Below, piece after piece: positions 43,869-53,299 of a stretch of DNA of 64,000 bases (its first letter is position 1; each line of letters starts with the position of its first letter). A program made the position numbers and the translations under genes. Location of the stretch: NCBI RefSeq assembly GCF_003570715.1, contig NZ_QXXQ01000014.1, positions 1 to 64,000 on the forward strand, written 5' to 3'. The notes beneath the pieces were generated by a model. It saw nothing but the letters and a program-made list of their open reading frames with translations, searched no databases and was not told the origin of the DNA. This DNA is from Gemmobacter lutimaris. Its GTDB lineage: Bacteria; Pseudomonadota; Alphaproteobacteria; Rhodobacterales; Rhodobacteraceae.

Positions 43869-46784
43869 ATGACCCGGACCCAGGCGGATGCAGACCGCAT
43901 CACGGCAAGCGCGTTCTTCGATGCCGAATGGTATATCGGTCAGCATCCCGATCTGCGCAGGCCCGGCGCACTGGGGCCGGCCGCGCATTACCTGCGCATC
44001 GGCTGGCGGCTGGGCCGTGATCCGGGGCCGGAATTCTCGACCCGGGCCTATCTGGAAGCCTATGGCGACCACATTCCGCCCGACGTCAATCCGCTGCTGC
44101 ATTTTCTGGACGAGGGAGAGGCCGCGGGCCTGTCGCCCCTGCGCCGCACGGATCGCCATGCGCTGATCCTCCAGCTTGCGGCGGAGGACATGACGCCCGG
44201 GCGGATCGCAGCGCTGGCCCGGCATGCGGCGCTGTATCCGCCGCGCACGGATCGCTTCCTGCTCTGCCCGGCGGAGACCCCCGCCCCGACCCTGGCCGCC
44301 TTCCCCGGCGTGCAGCGCATCGACCTGCCCCCCGGCGCCGGGGATGCCGCCCTGACCGGGCTGGAAGCGCTTGCCGAAGCCGTGGATCTTGCCGCCTATG
44401 GCCTGTTCTGCCGGATCGGCCCGCCGCTGACCGCCCCGGACGGGACCCCCGTGCCGGATGCGGCGGCGACCCTGGCGGACGCCCTGCCCGATGCCGAAAC
44501 CATCGCCGCCACGATTGCCGATTTCCGCGCCGATCGCGGCCTGAAGCTGGGCGGGTCGGTTGCCCCCCTTCCCGCCACGCGGGCGGCGGCACGGGCGGCC
44601 TGTCTCGACCTGCTGCGCGCCGGTTGCTTCTGGTTCCGGCCCGGCCTGATCGCCCGTCTGGCCCGGACCGAGGATATCGCCGACCCGGCCGAACGCCTTC
44701 TGGCCGCTGCGGGCAATGGCATCGGCGTCCGGTTCCGGCAAGCCGGTCAGATCCGGCGGTCCCGGATCGAGCAGGACCGCCCGCAGGGGCAGGCGCCGGA
44801 CGGGCTGCGCGGCAATCTCGACCTGCCCACAGGTGCCACGCTGCGGGGCTGGCTTGCGCTTCAGGGCGACACCGCCCCGCGCCGCGCCCGGCTGAGCATC
44901 GGCAGTTGCGAGATCGAGGTCACCGCAGGCAGCTTCCGCGACGATCTGCTGCGCAACGGCATCAATGCGGGCTGGCACGGCTTTCAGGTGCAGGTCCCCA
45001 TGTCCGAGCGCGACGGGCAGCCCCGCGATGTCGTGCTGCGCGATGCCGAAACCGGCCGGGTCGTGGCGCGCCGTCAGGCCAGCTGGCGCAAGCCCAAACC
45101 GGAATATGCCGATTTTCAGGGCTTTCTGCGCCATCGCATGACCCAGCCGCTGATCGAAGGGCCCTTCGCAGAAGAGGACAAGCGCTGTTTCGCGGTGATG
45201 GAGGGGATCGCCAACCGCTTCTGCGCCCGGGCCGCCGCCCTGGAGGCGCCGCCGCTGGTTTCGGTCGTCATGCCGGTCTTCAACCGCGAGGCCATTCTGG
45301 CCGAGGCCATCGCCTCGGTCCTTGCGCAGGACTATCCGCATTTCGAACTGATCGTGGTCGATGACGGCAGCAGCGACGGCAGCGTCGCGGTGGCCGAAGG
45401 CTTTGCCGATCCGCGGCTGCGGCTGATCCGCCTGCCGGAAAACCGCGGGCAGACCGTGGCGCGCAATACCGGGCTGGCGGCCGCGCAGGGCACGCTTCTG
45501 GCCTTTCTTGACAGCGACAACCAGTGGGACAGCCGCTATCTGGGCGCGATGGTCGGCGCCTTCGACAGCCTGCCCGCCGCCGATGCGATCTATTCGGGCA
45601 TGCTGCTTTATCGCGGCACGGAACCCGATCCCTTCGCGGTGCGCTACGGCCACTTCAACCGCGCCCTGCTGGAAAACAAGAATTACATCGACACCAATGT
45701 GATCGCGCTGCGCCGCCGCGCACTGGGGCCGGGGGCCGCCTTCTTCGACGAGACGCTGCGCCGCTATCCCGATTACGATGCGATCCTGCGCTTTTCCGAA
45801 ACCGGGCGGCTGGTCTCGGTGCCGGTGCTGTTGTGCCACTATTTCTATGACAAGGCCGAGAATGCCATGACCAGCGACCCGCGCCATGCGGGCGACATGG
45901 CGGTGATCCGGGCGCGGCTGGCCGAACGGCAGGCGGCGCAACGCGCCGCAGCCGACCGCGCCGGGCTGGAACGGCCGGTCACCGTGGTCATTCCGAACTG
46001 GCAATCCCCCGAGGATCTGCGTGACTGTCTGGCCGCACTGGCCGCACGCGACTGGCAGGGCCTGCTGGAAATCGTGGTGGCCGACAACGGCTCGGACGAG
46101 GCGGTGCTGGAGCCGCTGCGCGCCGGGGCGGCCGCCGGGCGGCTCCGGCTGATCGAAAGCGGCCGCAACTACGGCTTCACCCATGCCGCCAATCTGGGGA
46201 TCGCCGCTGCCCGGCCGGGCAGCGACATCCTGCTGCTGAACAATGATGCCATCGTGCAGGGCGGCGCGATCCAGGCACTGCAACGCGCGGCGCTGACCCT
46301 GCCCTCGGCGGGGATGACCGTGCCGCGCCAGATCCTGCCCGGCAAGACCAAGACCATCGCCGATCATGTGCCCTTCGCCAATCCGGGGCTGGATTGCGAC
46401 GTGAACATCTCGGCCCATCACCGCAATCTCGCGGATGTGCCGGTCTTTCACGATGGCGGGGCGCTGGAACTGGGCTTTGCGCCCTTCTTCGCGGTCTATA
46501 TCCGTCACGAGGTTCTGGCGGAACTGGGCCCGCTGGATGCGGAATATGGCCGCCATTACCGGTCGGACCGGGTCTTCTGCGACATGATGCGCAGCCTGAC
46601 CGGGCTGAAGCTCTATTATGTGCCGGAGGCGCATGTGATCCACAAGCTGCAACAGGCCACAGACCGGCTGCGCGGCAAGGACGGGCGCAATGCGGAATTC
46701 GAACTGATGTTCCGCCGCAACCAGTGGGATGCCGAAACCGCCGCCGAACTGGGGTTCCGCGCCGCACCCTGGGACACGTTCTGA
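43869..46784 (+). CDS. Glycosyltransferase with two tandem GT2 domains
   Basis: A 971-aa protein. The N-terminus has the paired motif FFDAEWYIGQHPDL...AAHYLRIGWRLGRDP (about 13-57) and FSTRAYLEAYGDHIP...LLHFLDEGEAAGLSP. Residues about 100-450 are not recognised. The first GT2 domain starts at about 462 (LVSVVMPVFNREAILAEAI, VVDDGSSDGS, LAFLDSDNQWD). The second starts at about 701 (VTVVIPNWQSPEDLRDCL, VVADNGSDE, LLLNNDAIVQGG) and ends HVIHKLQQA. Each domain has its own DXD-like site, so two transfers per protein are likely. ATG 43869 follows AAAGGA. It closes the plus-strand operon and converges on the rfb operon. Confidence 0.87.
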   Translation: MTRTQADADRITASAFFDAEWYIGQHPDLRRPGALGPAAHYLRIGWRLGRDPGPEFSTRAYLEAYGDHIPPDVNPLLHFLDEGEAAGLSPLRRTDRHALILQLAAEDMTPGRIAALARHAALYPPRTDRFLLCPAETPAPTLAAFPGVQRIDLPPGAGDAALTGLEALAEAVDLAAYGLFCRIGPPLTAPDGTPVPDAAATLADALPDAETIAATIADFRADRGLKLGGSVAPLPATRAAARAACLDLLRAGCFWFRPGLIARLARTEDIADPAERLLAAAGNGIGVRFRQAGQIRRSRIEQDRPQGQAPDGLRGNLDLPTGATLRGWLALQGDTAPRRARLSIGSCEIEVTAGSFRDDLLRNGINAGWHGFQVQVPMSERDGQPRDVVLRDAETGRVVARRQASWRKPKPEYADFQGFLRHRMTQPLIEGPFAEEDKRCFAVMEGIANRFCARAAALEAPPLVSVVMPVFNREAILAEAIASVLAQDYPHFELIVVDDGSSDGSVAVAEGFADPRLRLIRLPENRGQTVARNTGLAAAQGTLLAFLDSDNQWDSRYLGAMVGAFDSLPAADAIYSGMLLYRGTEPDPFAVRYGHFNRALLENKNYIDTNVIALRRRALGPGAAFFDETLRRYPDYDAILRFSETGRLVSVPVLLCHYFYDKAENAMTSDPRHAGDMAVIRARLAERQAAQRAAADRAGLERPVTVVIPNWQSPEDLRDCLAALAARDWQGLLEIVVADNGSDEAVLEPLRAGAAAGRLRLIESGRNYGFTHAANLGIAAARPGSDILLLNNDAIVQGGAIQALQRAALTLPSAGMTVPRQILPGKTKTIADHVPFANPGLDCDVNISAHHRNLADVPVFHDGGALELGFAPFFAVYIRHEVLAELGPLDAEYGRHYRSDRVFCDMMRSLTGLKLYYVPEAHVIHKLQQATDRLRGKDGRNAEFELMFRRNQWDAETAAELGFRAAPWDTF

Positions 46785-46815
46785 GGAACATGTTCCGGGC
46801 CGAGGAACACGTTCC
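46785..46815. terminator. Two tandem palindromes between converging operons
   Basis: GGAACATGTTCC (46785-46796) is a perfect 12-bp palindrome and GGAACACGTTCC (46804-46815) repeats it with one change, in a 40-bp gap between the ends of two long converging operons. As RNA, the pair could form either two small hairpins or one larger stem. They may end transcription in both directions or be binding sites; no T-run is seen. Confidence 0.4.
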
Positions 46816-46824
46816 GGCGCCGGC

Positions 46825-47619
46825 CTAGCGGATTTCCGCAAAGGCCGCCGCGATCCGGCCGGCATCGCGCCATTCCGGCAGGGCCCGTCCGGTCATGGCC
46901 TCGACAAAGGCAATATCGGCCTCGAACAGCGCGACCAGCCGGTTGATCGTTCCGGCATCGAAGCCGGGAATGGCCTCGACCTGCTGGCGCGTCATGTTCG
47001 AGCGGATGTTGTTGAAAGGCTGGCGAAACGGAAATTCCGCATAGGCCGCTTCGGGAAAATCCAGATCCAGCCCCGCCAGCACCTGCCGCAGCAAGCGGCG
47101 CGGACGCAGGGCCAGATCGTCGAACAGATGGACAGAGAACCGGCCGGGATCGAACGGCTGCGTCCAGGCCCGCCAGTGCCGCGCATAATGGCTCAGTTCC
47201 AGCAGGCCCTGGGCAGGTGGCGCCTCGAAGATCGAGACCGCCTCGCTAAGCCGCCCGTAGACATAATTGTGACGCCATCCCGCCAGGGCGCGTTCAACCG
47301 GGTTGCGCAGGATCAGCACGATGCGCAGATCCGTGCCCAGCCAGCCGGCGATCCGTTCCGCCACCTGACTGCGCCCTGAACCGTCGCGGTCGCTGGAAAA
47401 GTAATGCGGCGTCGCCTCGCCAAGATAGCGCACCGCGCCCGCATCGGCGAAATTTTCCAGATATTCCGCGAAATCCTGCGCCGTCAGCCCCTGACGGTTG
47501 AAGAAGTTCAGCTCTTTCCGGGCCGCCATGAAGATCTCGGGATGCCGCGCCAGCATCCGGTAGAGGCTGGAGGTTCCGCTTTTCTGGGCCCCCGCGATCA
47601 GCAGGTTCGGCCGTCTCAT
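46825..47619 (-). CDS. Sulfotransferase (Sulfotransfer_1, heparan-sulfate type)
   Basis: A 264-aa protein resembling N-/O-deacetylase-sulfotransferase-type enzymes: 5'-phosphosulfate loop AGAQKSGTSSLYRML at residues 9-23, ARKELNFFN, GEATPHYF, and 3'-phosphate motif LILRNPVERALAGWRHN. This is one of the most canonical of the nine sulfotransferases in the window. Its ATG overlaps the stop of the giant glycosyltransferase gene (47616-47619), making it the last gene of the rfb operon. A carbohydrate substrate is very likely given its partners. Confidence 0.87.
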   Translation of the reverse strand: MRRPNLLIAGAQKSGTSSLYRMLARHPEIFMAARKELNFFNRQGLTAQDFAEYLENFADAGAVRYLGEATPHYFSSDRDGSGRSQVAERIAGWLGTDLRIVLILRNPVERALAGWRHNYVYGRLSEAVSIFEAPPAQGLLELSHYARHWRAWTQPFDPGRFSVHLFDDLALRPRRLLRQVLAGLDLDFPEAAYAEFPFRQPFNNIRSNMTRQQVEAIPGFDAGTINRLVALFEADIAFVEAMTGRALPEWRDAGRIAAAFAEIR

Positions 47620-50600
47620 TGCGCCGCCCGTTCCGCCGCCGCCCGCAGGGCCGCCATCTCCGGCCCGGCAAAAGCCGCCTTCACCCGCTTGGCGTAATCG
47701 GGGTAGCGTTTCGTCACCACATCCACCCCGGCCTTCACCAGCGCGGTCTTCTCGCCTTTGAAGCTGGCGGTGCGGATGTGATAGACGAAGGACCAGGGCG
47801 AGATCAGGTTGACCCAGCCCGCCGTCAGGCCGCGCATGCAGAAATCATTCTCCTCGCCATAGCCGCGCGGGAAGCCCTCTTCATCGAACAGCCCGCATTC
47901 CTCCATCATCGCCCGGCGGATGTAGACGCAGAAGCCCGAGCCGGTGGGCACCTCGGGCGGCGTGCAGTCGCGCGTGGCCTGGGTGATCAGCAGCGCGTAA
48001 TCCTCATGCGTCAGATGCGCGGGGCGGGGGCAGTATTCGTTGAACCTCGGGAAAGAGAAGGCCCCGGCATTGTCGCTCATCGCCGTCACCGTGCCGACCT
48101 TCGCCCGGCTGTAGGCCGCGCTGCGCAAGCCCTCCAGCCAGCGCGGTGTCACCACGGTATCGGAATTGAGCAACACCACATCGTCGCCGCCCGCCTCGCG
48201 GATGCCGCGGTTGATGGTCCTAGTATAGCCGATGTTCGGCTCGTTCTTCAGGAGGGTCACGCCCGGCGTGCCCTCGAATTCGGCCAGCATCGGGGCGACC
48301 GCCGGATCGGGGCTGCCATCGTCGATCACCAGAAGCCGGTCGCGGGTCAGGTCGGTGTGCTTCAGCACCGAACGGAGGCAGTCGCGCACCTCCTCCGGGG
48401 CATTGTAGACCGGAACGATGACCGTGGTGCGGGCGGGCGGCAGGCCCACGGCGCGCGCGGCGGTGGGTGCGGCGGTGGGGGCGGCCTCGCCCGCCCCTGC
48501 CCCCGCCCCTGTTCCGGTCATCGGCCGGTTCAGGATCGCGCCATAGCCTTCGGCAAGGCGCGCGCGCAGGTTGTCCTGCCCGAAATGGCGGCTGACGAAG
48601 GCACGGCCCGCCTCGCCCATCCGGACGATCAGGCTGTCCTCCGCGCACAGGCGCACCACCGCATCGACCACGCCGTCCAGATCGCGGTAAGGCACCAGAA
48701 GGCCGGTTTCCTCGTGCTGCACCAGTTCGGACAGCGCCCCCCAGTCATAGGCGATGACCGGACGCCGCGCCGCCATGCCCTCGGCCACGGTGCGCCCGAA
48801 GCTTTCGGCAAAGCGTGACAGGTTCATCAGCACATCAAGCTGCGCCATCGCGGTGCGCGGATGATCGGCATAGCCCGCGATGACCAGATTGGCCGGGCGG
48901 GTGCCGGCCTTCACCTCGTCGCGCCAGCGTTTCACCTGATCGTTCACCGGGCCCACGATGACGAACTGCGCCCGCGGCGCCCGTTCGGCGGCCCGGCGCG
49001 CCACCTCGACGAAATCGGTCACGCCCTTCTGCGGGATATTGGAACTGACGATGCCGAAACGGATCATGGGTCCCGCCGTGATTTCCATGTCGAAATCCGA
49101 CGGGGTCACGGCATTGGGCACATAAAGCGTCCGGCCCGGCCGCGAGAACAGCTTTTCGGTGGCGCGGCTGTTGGCGATCACCCAGTCCGAACGGGCATGG
49201 ACCCGGCCGAGGATCTCCGAGACGCCCAGCCCGATCTTCTCGCGCAGCGCATCGTCCAGCGAGATCAGCTCGCGCGTATGGGTCACCCGGATGCGCCGCA
49301 TCCGCGCCGCCGCCGCCAGCGGCTCCAGCAGCACGATCGTATTGGCATGGACCACATCCACCGCATGCCGGGCGAGGATGTCGGCAAAAGTGGTGGTCAG
49401 CCAGCCCTGGCTGTCGCGGTCGTCCTTCCACTGCGGATAGGGAAAGGCATGAACCCCCAGCGCGCGGGCGCAGATCGCCGCCAGATAGGCGGCATTGCGG
49501 TCCGAGGGCAGCGTCACCACCACATTCAGCGGCAGTTCCGCCAGCGCCTCCAGCACGTCAAGCAGGCTGCGCTCGCCGCCGAACAGGTGGTGGCCCGAGA
49601 TATGGGCGCAGAGCATGACCGTCGGCCAGTCGGGGTTGCGGATGCGCGCGCCCGGATGCCAGACCGGCGGCGCCAGCGCTTTCGCATCGGGATTGCCCAG
49701 CCGCTCCAGCGCCGTGGTGCCGCGCGGCAGGGCAGCGACACCTGCGGGCAGAACCGGGGTGGTGACGCCGGGTGTGGCCGCCACCGCCGAGGCGAGAGCC
49801 GTCAGATAGCCGCGCCCCCAGCGCTGGTCGGGTTCCAGATAGGTCCCCTCGGCCCATTCGTTCCAGGCATTGAGAAAGACGAGCGACTCGTCCTTGCCGT
49901 TCAGCCGCTGCTCCTGTTCCAGAATGCCCTGCATCCAGCGGCGGAAGCCGTAGGGCGTGGCACCGTGGAAGATGCGCGCCTCGGTCAGGCGGCGGGCGGT
50001 ATTATCCCAGCCCAGCATGGCACCGCGATGCACCGGCCAGCCGTAGCCCTGACCGAATGTTTCCAGATCGCCCTCGACCACTGCGGTATAATCGAAGATC
50101 TGGCCCCGGAAATCCGGCGCCAGATCCGGCATCCTGTCGCGCAGATCGACCCGCGCCGCCTCATGCGGGGGGAACAGCACATAGCTGTCGAGCCCGTGAT
50201 CCCCTGGCCCGCCCTGAAGCGTTTCCAGCCCGAAGCGCACGGCGCAAAGATGGATCTCGCCCAGGCCCGCCTTGCGGCATTCCTCGCGCCAGGCTGCGGC
50301 GGTTTCCAGCCAGTTCGGGATGATCGAGATCCGGTAGACCATCATCACCGGCCTGCCCTCGTGGCGGATCCAGCGCGGGTCTTTCATCATGGGGATCAAT
50401 TCGCGGATCAGCGCGAGATTGCTCTCCATCGTATAGGTCTGTTCCATCAGGACATGGCGGTTCTGCCCGTCCCAGTTGCGCGACCAGTTCTCATTGGCCC
50501 AGCAGACGCAGAATCCGGTGTCGATGCGGGTCGAGCGTGCCATCTGCTCGACCGGATGGTTCAGCAGCTTCCTGCCGTCGAACCAGTAATAGTAATAGCA

Positions 50601-51827
50601 GAAGCCATGGATGCCGAAGGCGCTGGCAAGTCTGGCCTGCGCCACCTGGGTTTCCTCCAGCCGCAGGTCGTAATAACCCAGTTCGGTGGGCACACGCGGC
50701 TGGTCATGACCCGGAAACATCGGCCGCGCCCGTGTCACATTGGCCCATTCGGTAAAGCCCTTGCCCCACCACAGGTCATTTTCCGGGATCGGGTGGAACT
50801 GCGGCAGGTAGAAGGCCACGGCCTTGACCGTGCGCGCCTTCGCGGCGGGCCGCGCCACGGGGCTGCCCCGCAGATCAAGCCCCGCCTCCCGCGCCAGCAG
50901 GGCCAGCGCGGCCAGCACCGTGCCGCGATCCGGCATTTCGGCACCGGCAGGCGGGAAGGCCCGCGCCAGACCGCGCAGCAGCAGGGGTTTCAGCCAGATT
51001 TCCGCGCCGCGCGGCACCGTCAGCCCGCCTTCGGGCGGCCGCAGCCCCAGAGTGGCCGCCAATACCTGCCGGACCGGGGCTGTGCCCTGCTCTGCGGCAG
51101 GCTCCGTTTCCGCGCCGATCCCCCAGCCGGGATCTTCTGCAAAACCGGACAGGTCGGAGCCCCCGCCCTCGCCGGGAGAGAGCCACAGCAGCGCCGCGTA
51201 ATCGTCAAGCACCTGCGTCTGCACCAGCGACAGGAATTCCGCCGCCGCCCCCGGCGCATCGGCCGGGCCGGTTTCGGTGACCGAAAGGGTTTCGGGCACA
51301 TGCACCGCGCCTTCCGGCTCGACCACGCCCAGCAGGAACAGGTCATGCGCGATGCCCAGCCGCGCCAGCCGCGCCAGCACCATCTCCCATGCCGCCTCGT
51401 CGGCGACATTGGCCACCACGGCAACCGGGGCCAGCGGCCGCAGGCTGCGCAACAGGAACGCGGCCCGGCCATCCCGGAACAGCGGCCCCCTGCGCCCAGG
51501 GCCGGAGGCGACCGGATCGGGGGCCAGATCAGGGACCGGAACCGCAGCGGCCGGGGTCTCCCTGACCCCGCAGGGACTGAGCCCCCGTGCCCGCCCGATC
51601 CTGAGGTAATGCAGCAACGGCGGCAGGCCGGTGGCTTCCGCCTCGGGCAGTTGCGCCAGATAATGCCGGCTGTCGAAGCCCGGCCCCGGATCGCGGCCGA
51701 TCTTCATGCCGACCCGCACGAAATGCGCCAGCGGCGGAATGCCCGACACCGCGACATCCCGATAGGTCTTCAGATACCAGTCCCGGTCGAACAGGCCCGA
51801 GCCTTTCACCTCGTCCGAAACGCTCAT
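47616..51827 (-). CDS. Giant glycosyltransferase: WbsX-like + GT4 + GT2
   Basis: A 1403-aa protein. The N-terminus has the paired motif LFDRDWYLKTYRDVAVSG and FDSRHYLAQLPEAEATG (about 10-85). A WbsX-like domain begins at about 333 (AVAFYLPQFHPIPENDLWW, WANENWSRNWDG, AWNEWAEGTYLEPD), followed by a GT4 domain at about 735-1130 (SGHHLFGGERSLLDVLEAL, SNIPQKGVTDFVEVARR, RFAESFGRTVAEGMAARRP). A GT2 domain from about 1134 closes it (TVIVPVYNAPEEVRDCL, VIDDGSPDP, VLLNSDTVVTP, GEENDFCMRG). Such fused proteins assemble O-antigen-like oligosaccharides. ATG 51827 is chosen because AAGGA lies about five bases upstream; ATG 51845 is an alternative. It follows the coiled-coil gene by 25 bases. Confidence 0.85.
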   Translation of the reverse strand: MSVSDEVKGSGLFDRDWYLKTYRDVAVSGIPPLAHFVRVGMKIGRDPGPGFDSRHYLAQLPEAEATGLPPLLHYLRIGRARGLSPCGVRETPAAAVPVPDLAPDPVASGPGRRGPLFRDGRAAFLLRSLRPLAPVAVVANVADEAAWEMVLARLARLGIAHDLFLLGVVEPEGAVHVPETLSVTETGPADAPGAAAEFLSLVQTQVLDDYAALLWLSPGEGGGSDLSGFAEDPGWGIGAETEPAAEQGTAPVRQVLAATLGLRPPEGGLTVPRGAEIWLKPLLLRGLARAFPPAGAEMPDRGTVLAALALLAREAGLDLRGSPVARPAAKARTVKAVAFYLPQFHPIPENDLWWGKGFTEWANVTRARPMFPGHDQPRVPTELGYYDLRLEETQVAQARLASAFGIHGFCYYYYWFDGRKLLNHPVEQMARSTRIDTGFCVCWANENWSRNWDGQNRHVLMEQTYTMESNLALIRELIPMMKDPRWIRHEGRPVMMVYRISIIPNWLETAAAWREECRKAGLGEIHLCAVRFGLETLQGGPGDHGLDSYVLFPPHEAARVDLRDRMPDLAPDFRGQIFDYTAVVEGDLETFGQGYGWPVHRGAMLGWDNTARRLTEARIFHGATPYGFRRWMQGILEQEQRLNGKDESLVFLNAWNEWAEGTYLEPDQRWGRGYLTALASAVAATPGVTTPVLPAGVAALPRGTTALERLGNPDAKALAPPVWHPGARIRNPDWPTVMLCAHISGHHLFGGERSLLDVLEALAELPLNVVVTLPSDRNAAYLAAICARALGVHAFPYPQWKDDRDSQGWLTTTFADILARHAVDVVHANTIVLLEPLAAAARMRRIRVTHTRELISLDDALREKIGLGVSEILGRVHARSDWVIANSRATEKLFSRPGRTLYVPNAVTPSDFDMEITAGPMIRFGIVSSNIPQKGVTDFVEVARRAAERAPRAQFVIVGPVNDQVKRWRDEVKAGTRPANLVIAGYADHPRTAMAQLDVLMNLSRFAESFGRTVAEGMAARRPVIAYDWGALSELVQHEETGLLVPYRDLDGVVDAVVRLCAEDSLIVRMGEAGRAFVSRHFGQDNLRARLAEGYGAILNRPMTGTGAGAGAGEAAPTAAPTAARAVGLPPARTTVIVPVYNAPEEVRDCLRSVLKHTDLTRDRLLVIDDGSPDPAVAPMLAEFEGTPGVTLLKNEPNIGYTRTINRGIREAGGDDVVLLNSDTVVTPRWLEGLRSAAYSRAKVGTVTAMSDNAGAFSFPRFNEYCPRPAHLTHEDYALLITQATRDCTPPEVPTGSGFCVYIRRAMMEECGLFDEEGFPRGYGEENDFCMRGLTAGWVNLISPWSFVYHIRTASFKGEKTALVKAGVDVVTKRYPDYAKRVKAAFAGPEMAALRAAAERAAQ

Positions 51828-51852
51828 CTGTTCCTTGCCCGGCATGTCCGGC

Positions 51853-52386
51853 TTACCGCTTCCACAGCCGGGCCAGACCGCGCAGCGGTGCCGTGATCCG
51901 CCAGGAACTGCTGTGCAGCAGCGCCTCGATCCGCGCCTCCGCCTCGGCCAGACGCCGGGCGCAGGCCGCCTCGGCCTCCTGTGCCGCCAGCAGGTCGCGC
52001 CGCGCCGCAGCCGCAGCCTGCCCGGCCTCATGCGCGGCGGCGTTGCGGCGCTTCAGCGCCTCTTCCTTGTCGAAGACCAGCCGGGCAAGACGGGCCAGAT
52101 CCTGCGCCTGCCCGTCGCTTTCGGCATTCAGCTCGGCCACCCGGCGGCGCAGGCTGGAAAGCGCACGGCGATATTCCTCGGGGGCCTGTGCCGTGCCGGT
52201 CTCCTCGGGGATTTCGCGCGCCGCCGCGAGATCGTGCTCCAGCGCGGCACAGCGGGCCTCGGCACGGTCCAGCAGACTGGCCAGATCGGCAAGCTCCTGC
52301 GCCTGCCGCCGGGTTTCGGCGGTCAGCGCGGCGATCCGGTCCTGCGCAGCCGTCCCGGCCACGGGCGCCGCATCCTGTTTCGCCAT
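51853..52386 (-). CDS. Coiled-coil protein with C-terminal SSSWRITAPLR motif
   Basis: A 177-aa Ala/Glu/Arg-rich protein that is almost entirely coiled coil (heptads from about residue 15 to 155) and ends with SSSWRITAPLRGLARLWKR. The same SWRxTAPLR end closes the coiled-coil sulfotransferase at 41186, and similar stretches are known between coiled coils and glycosyltransferase domains elsewhere. It lies between rfbA and the giant glycosyltransferase on the same strand with 22- to 25-base gaps, so it may be a detached scaffold or length-control subunit of that enzyme. It has no enzymatic motif. Confidence 0.72.
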   Translation of the reverse strand: MAKQDAAPVAGTAAQDRIAALTAETRRQAQELADLASLLDRAEARCAALEHDLAAAREIPEETGTAQAPEEYRRALSSLRRRVAELNAESDGQAQDLARLARLVFDKEEALKRRNAAAHEAGQAAAAARRDLLAAQEAEAACARRLAEAEARIEALLHSSSWRITAPLRGLARLWKR

Positions 52387-52408
52387 GCCGTCCCTCGCCT
52401 TCCTGCCG

Positions 52409-53299
52409 TCACTCGTGTATCAGCCGCGCCAGATAGGCCCCGTAGTCATTCTTGGCAAACAGCTTCGCCCGCGCCCTGAGCGCCGCGGCGTCGATCCAGC
52501 CCTGTTCGAAGGCGATCTCGTCGGGGCAGCCCACCTGAAGGCCCTGCCGTTTTTCCAGTGTGCGCACGAAATTCCCGGCGTCGAGCAGGCTGCCATGGGT
52601 GCCGGTATCGAGCCAGGCATAACCGCGGCCCATGCGCTGCACCGTCAGTGTGCCCTCGGCCAGATACATCTCCAGGAGCGAGGTGATCTCCAGCTCGCCC
52701 CGCGCCGAGGGCTGCACCGCCCGCGCCTTGGCCGGTGCCGTGCCGTCCATGAAATAAAGCCCGGTCACCGCATAGTTCGATTTCGGCTTTTCCGGCTTCT
52801 CGATGATGCTTTCCACCCGGCCCTCGGCATCGAAGGCCACCACGCCATAGCGTTCCGGGTCCGAGACGCGATAGCCGAAGACCGTGGCGCCTTCCGGCTG
52901 GGCCGAGGCCTCGGCCAAAAGCTTCGTCAGCCCGTGGCCGAAGAAGATATTGTCGCCCAGCACCATGACCGAAGGCGCCCCGGCCAGAAACTCCTCGGCC
53001 AGGATATAGGCCTGCGCCAGCCCGTCGGGCGAGGGCTGGGTGATATAGGTGAGGCTCAGCCCCCACTGGCTGCCGTCGCCCAGGGTGCGGCAGAACTGGT
53101 CCTGATCCTGCGGCGTGGTGATCAGCGCGATCTCGCGGATGCCCGCCAGCATCAGCGCGGTCAGCGGATAATAGATCATGGGCTTGTCATAGACCGGCAG
53201 CAGCTGTTTCGACACGCCCTGCGTGATCGGATAAAGCCGCGTGCCGGAGCCGCCCGCCAGAATGATGCCCTTGCGCGAAAGCGCCGGTGCCTGCGTCAT
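52409..53299 (-). CDS. rfbA: Glucose-1-phosphate thymidylyltransferase
   Basis: A 296-aa enzyme making dTDP-glucose from dTTP and glucose-1-P, the first step of dTDP-rhamnose synthesis. The nucleotidyltransferase signature [16 protein letters not shown] is followed by [23 protein letters not shown] and [17 protein letters not shown] are typical of RmlA. Its start overlaps the rfbD stop by ATGA (53296-53299). Length and all active-site blocks are normal. It is the fourth gene of the rfbC-B-D-A order on the minus strand. Confidence 0.96.
   Translation of the reverse strand: MTQAPALSRKGIILAGGSGTRLYPITQGVSKQLLPVYDKPMIYYPLTALMLAGIREIALITTPQDQDQFCRTLGDGSQWGLSLTYITQPSPDGLAQAYILAEEFLAGAPSVMVLGDNIFFGHGLTKLLAEASAQPEGATVFGYRVSDPERYGVVAFDAEGRVESIIEKPEKPKSNYAVTGLYFMDGTAPAKARAVQPSARGELEITSLLEMYLAEGTLTVQRMGRGYAWLDTGTHGSLLDAGNFVRTLEKRQGLQVGCPDEIAFEQGWIDAAALRARAKLFAKNDYGAYLARLIHE

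Noticed and set aside
37526-46865. Minus-strand open frames of about 850-1030 codons opposite the plus-strand GT and sulfotransferase genes
   Set aside because: Very high GC3 suppresses stop codons in the antisense frame. The peptides are low-complexity and have no recognised motif, while the plus strand has clear domains.
48861-51896. A plus-strand frame of about 1000 codons opposite the WbsX/GT4/GT2 gene
   Set aside because: Antisense shadow; the minus strand has WbsX, GT4 and GT2 motifs and ATGA-coupled neighbours.
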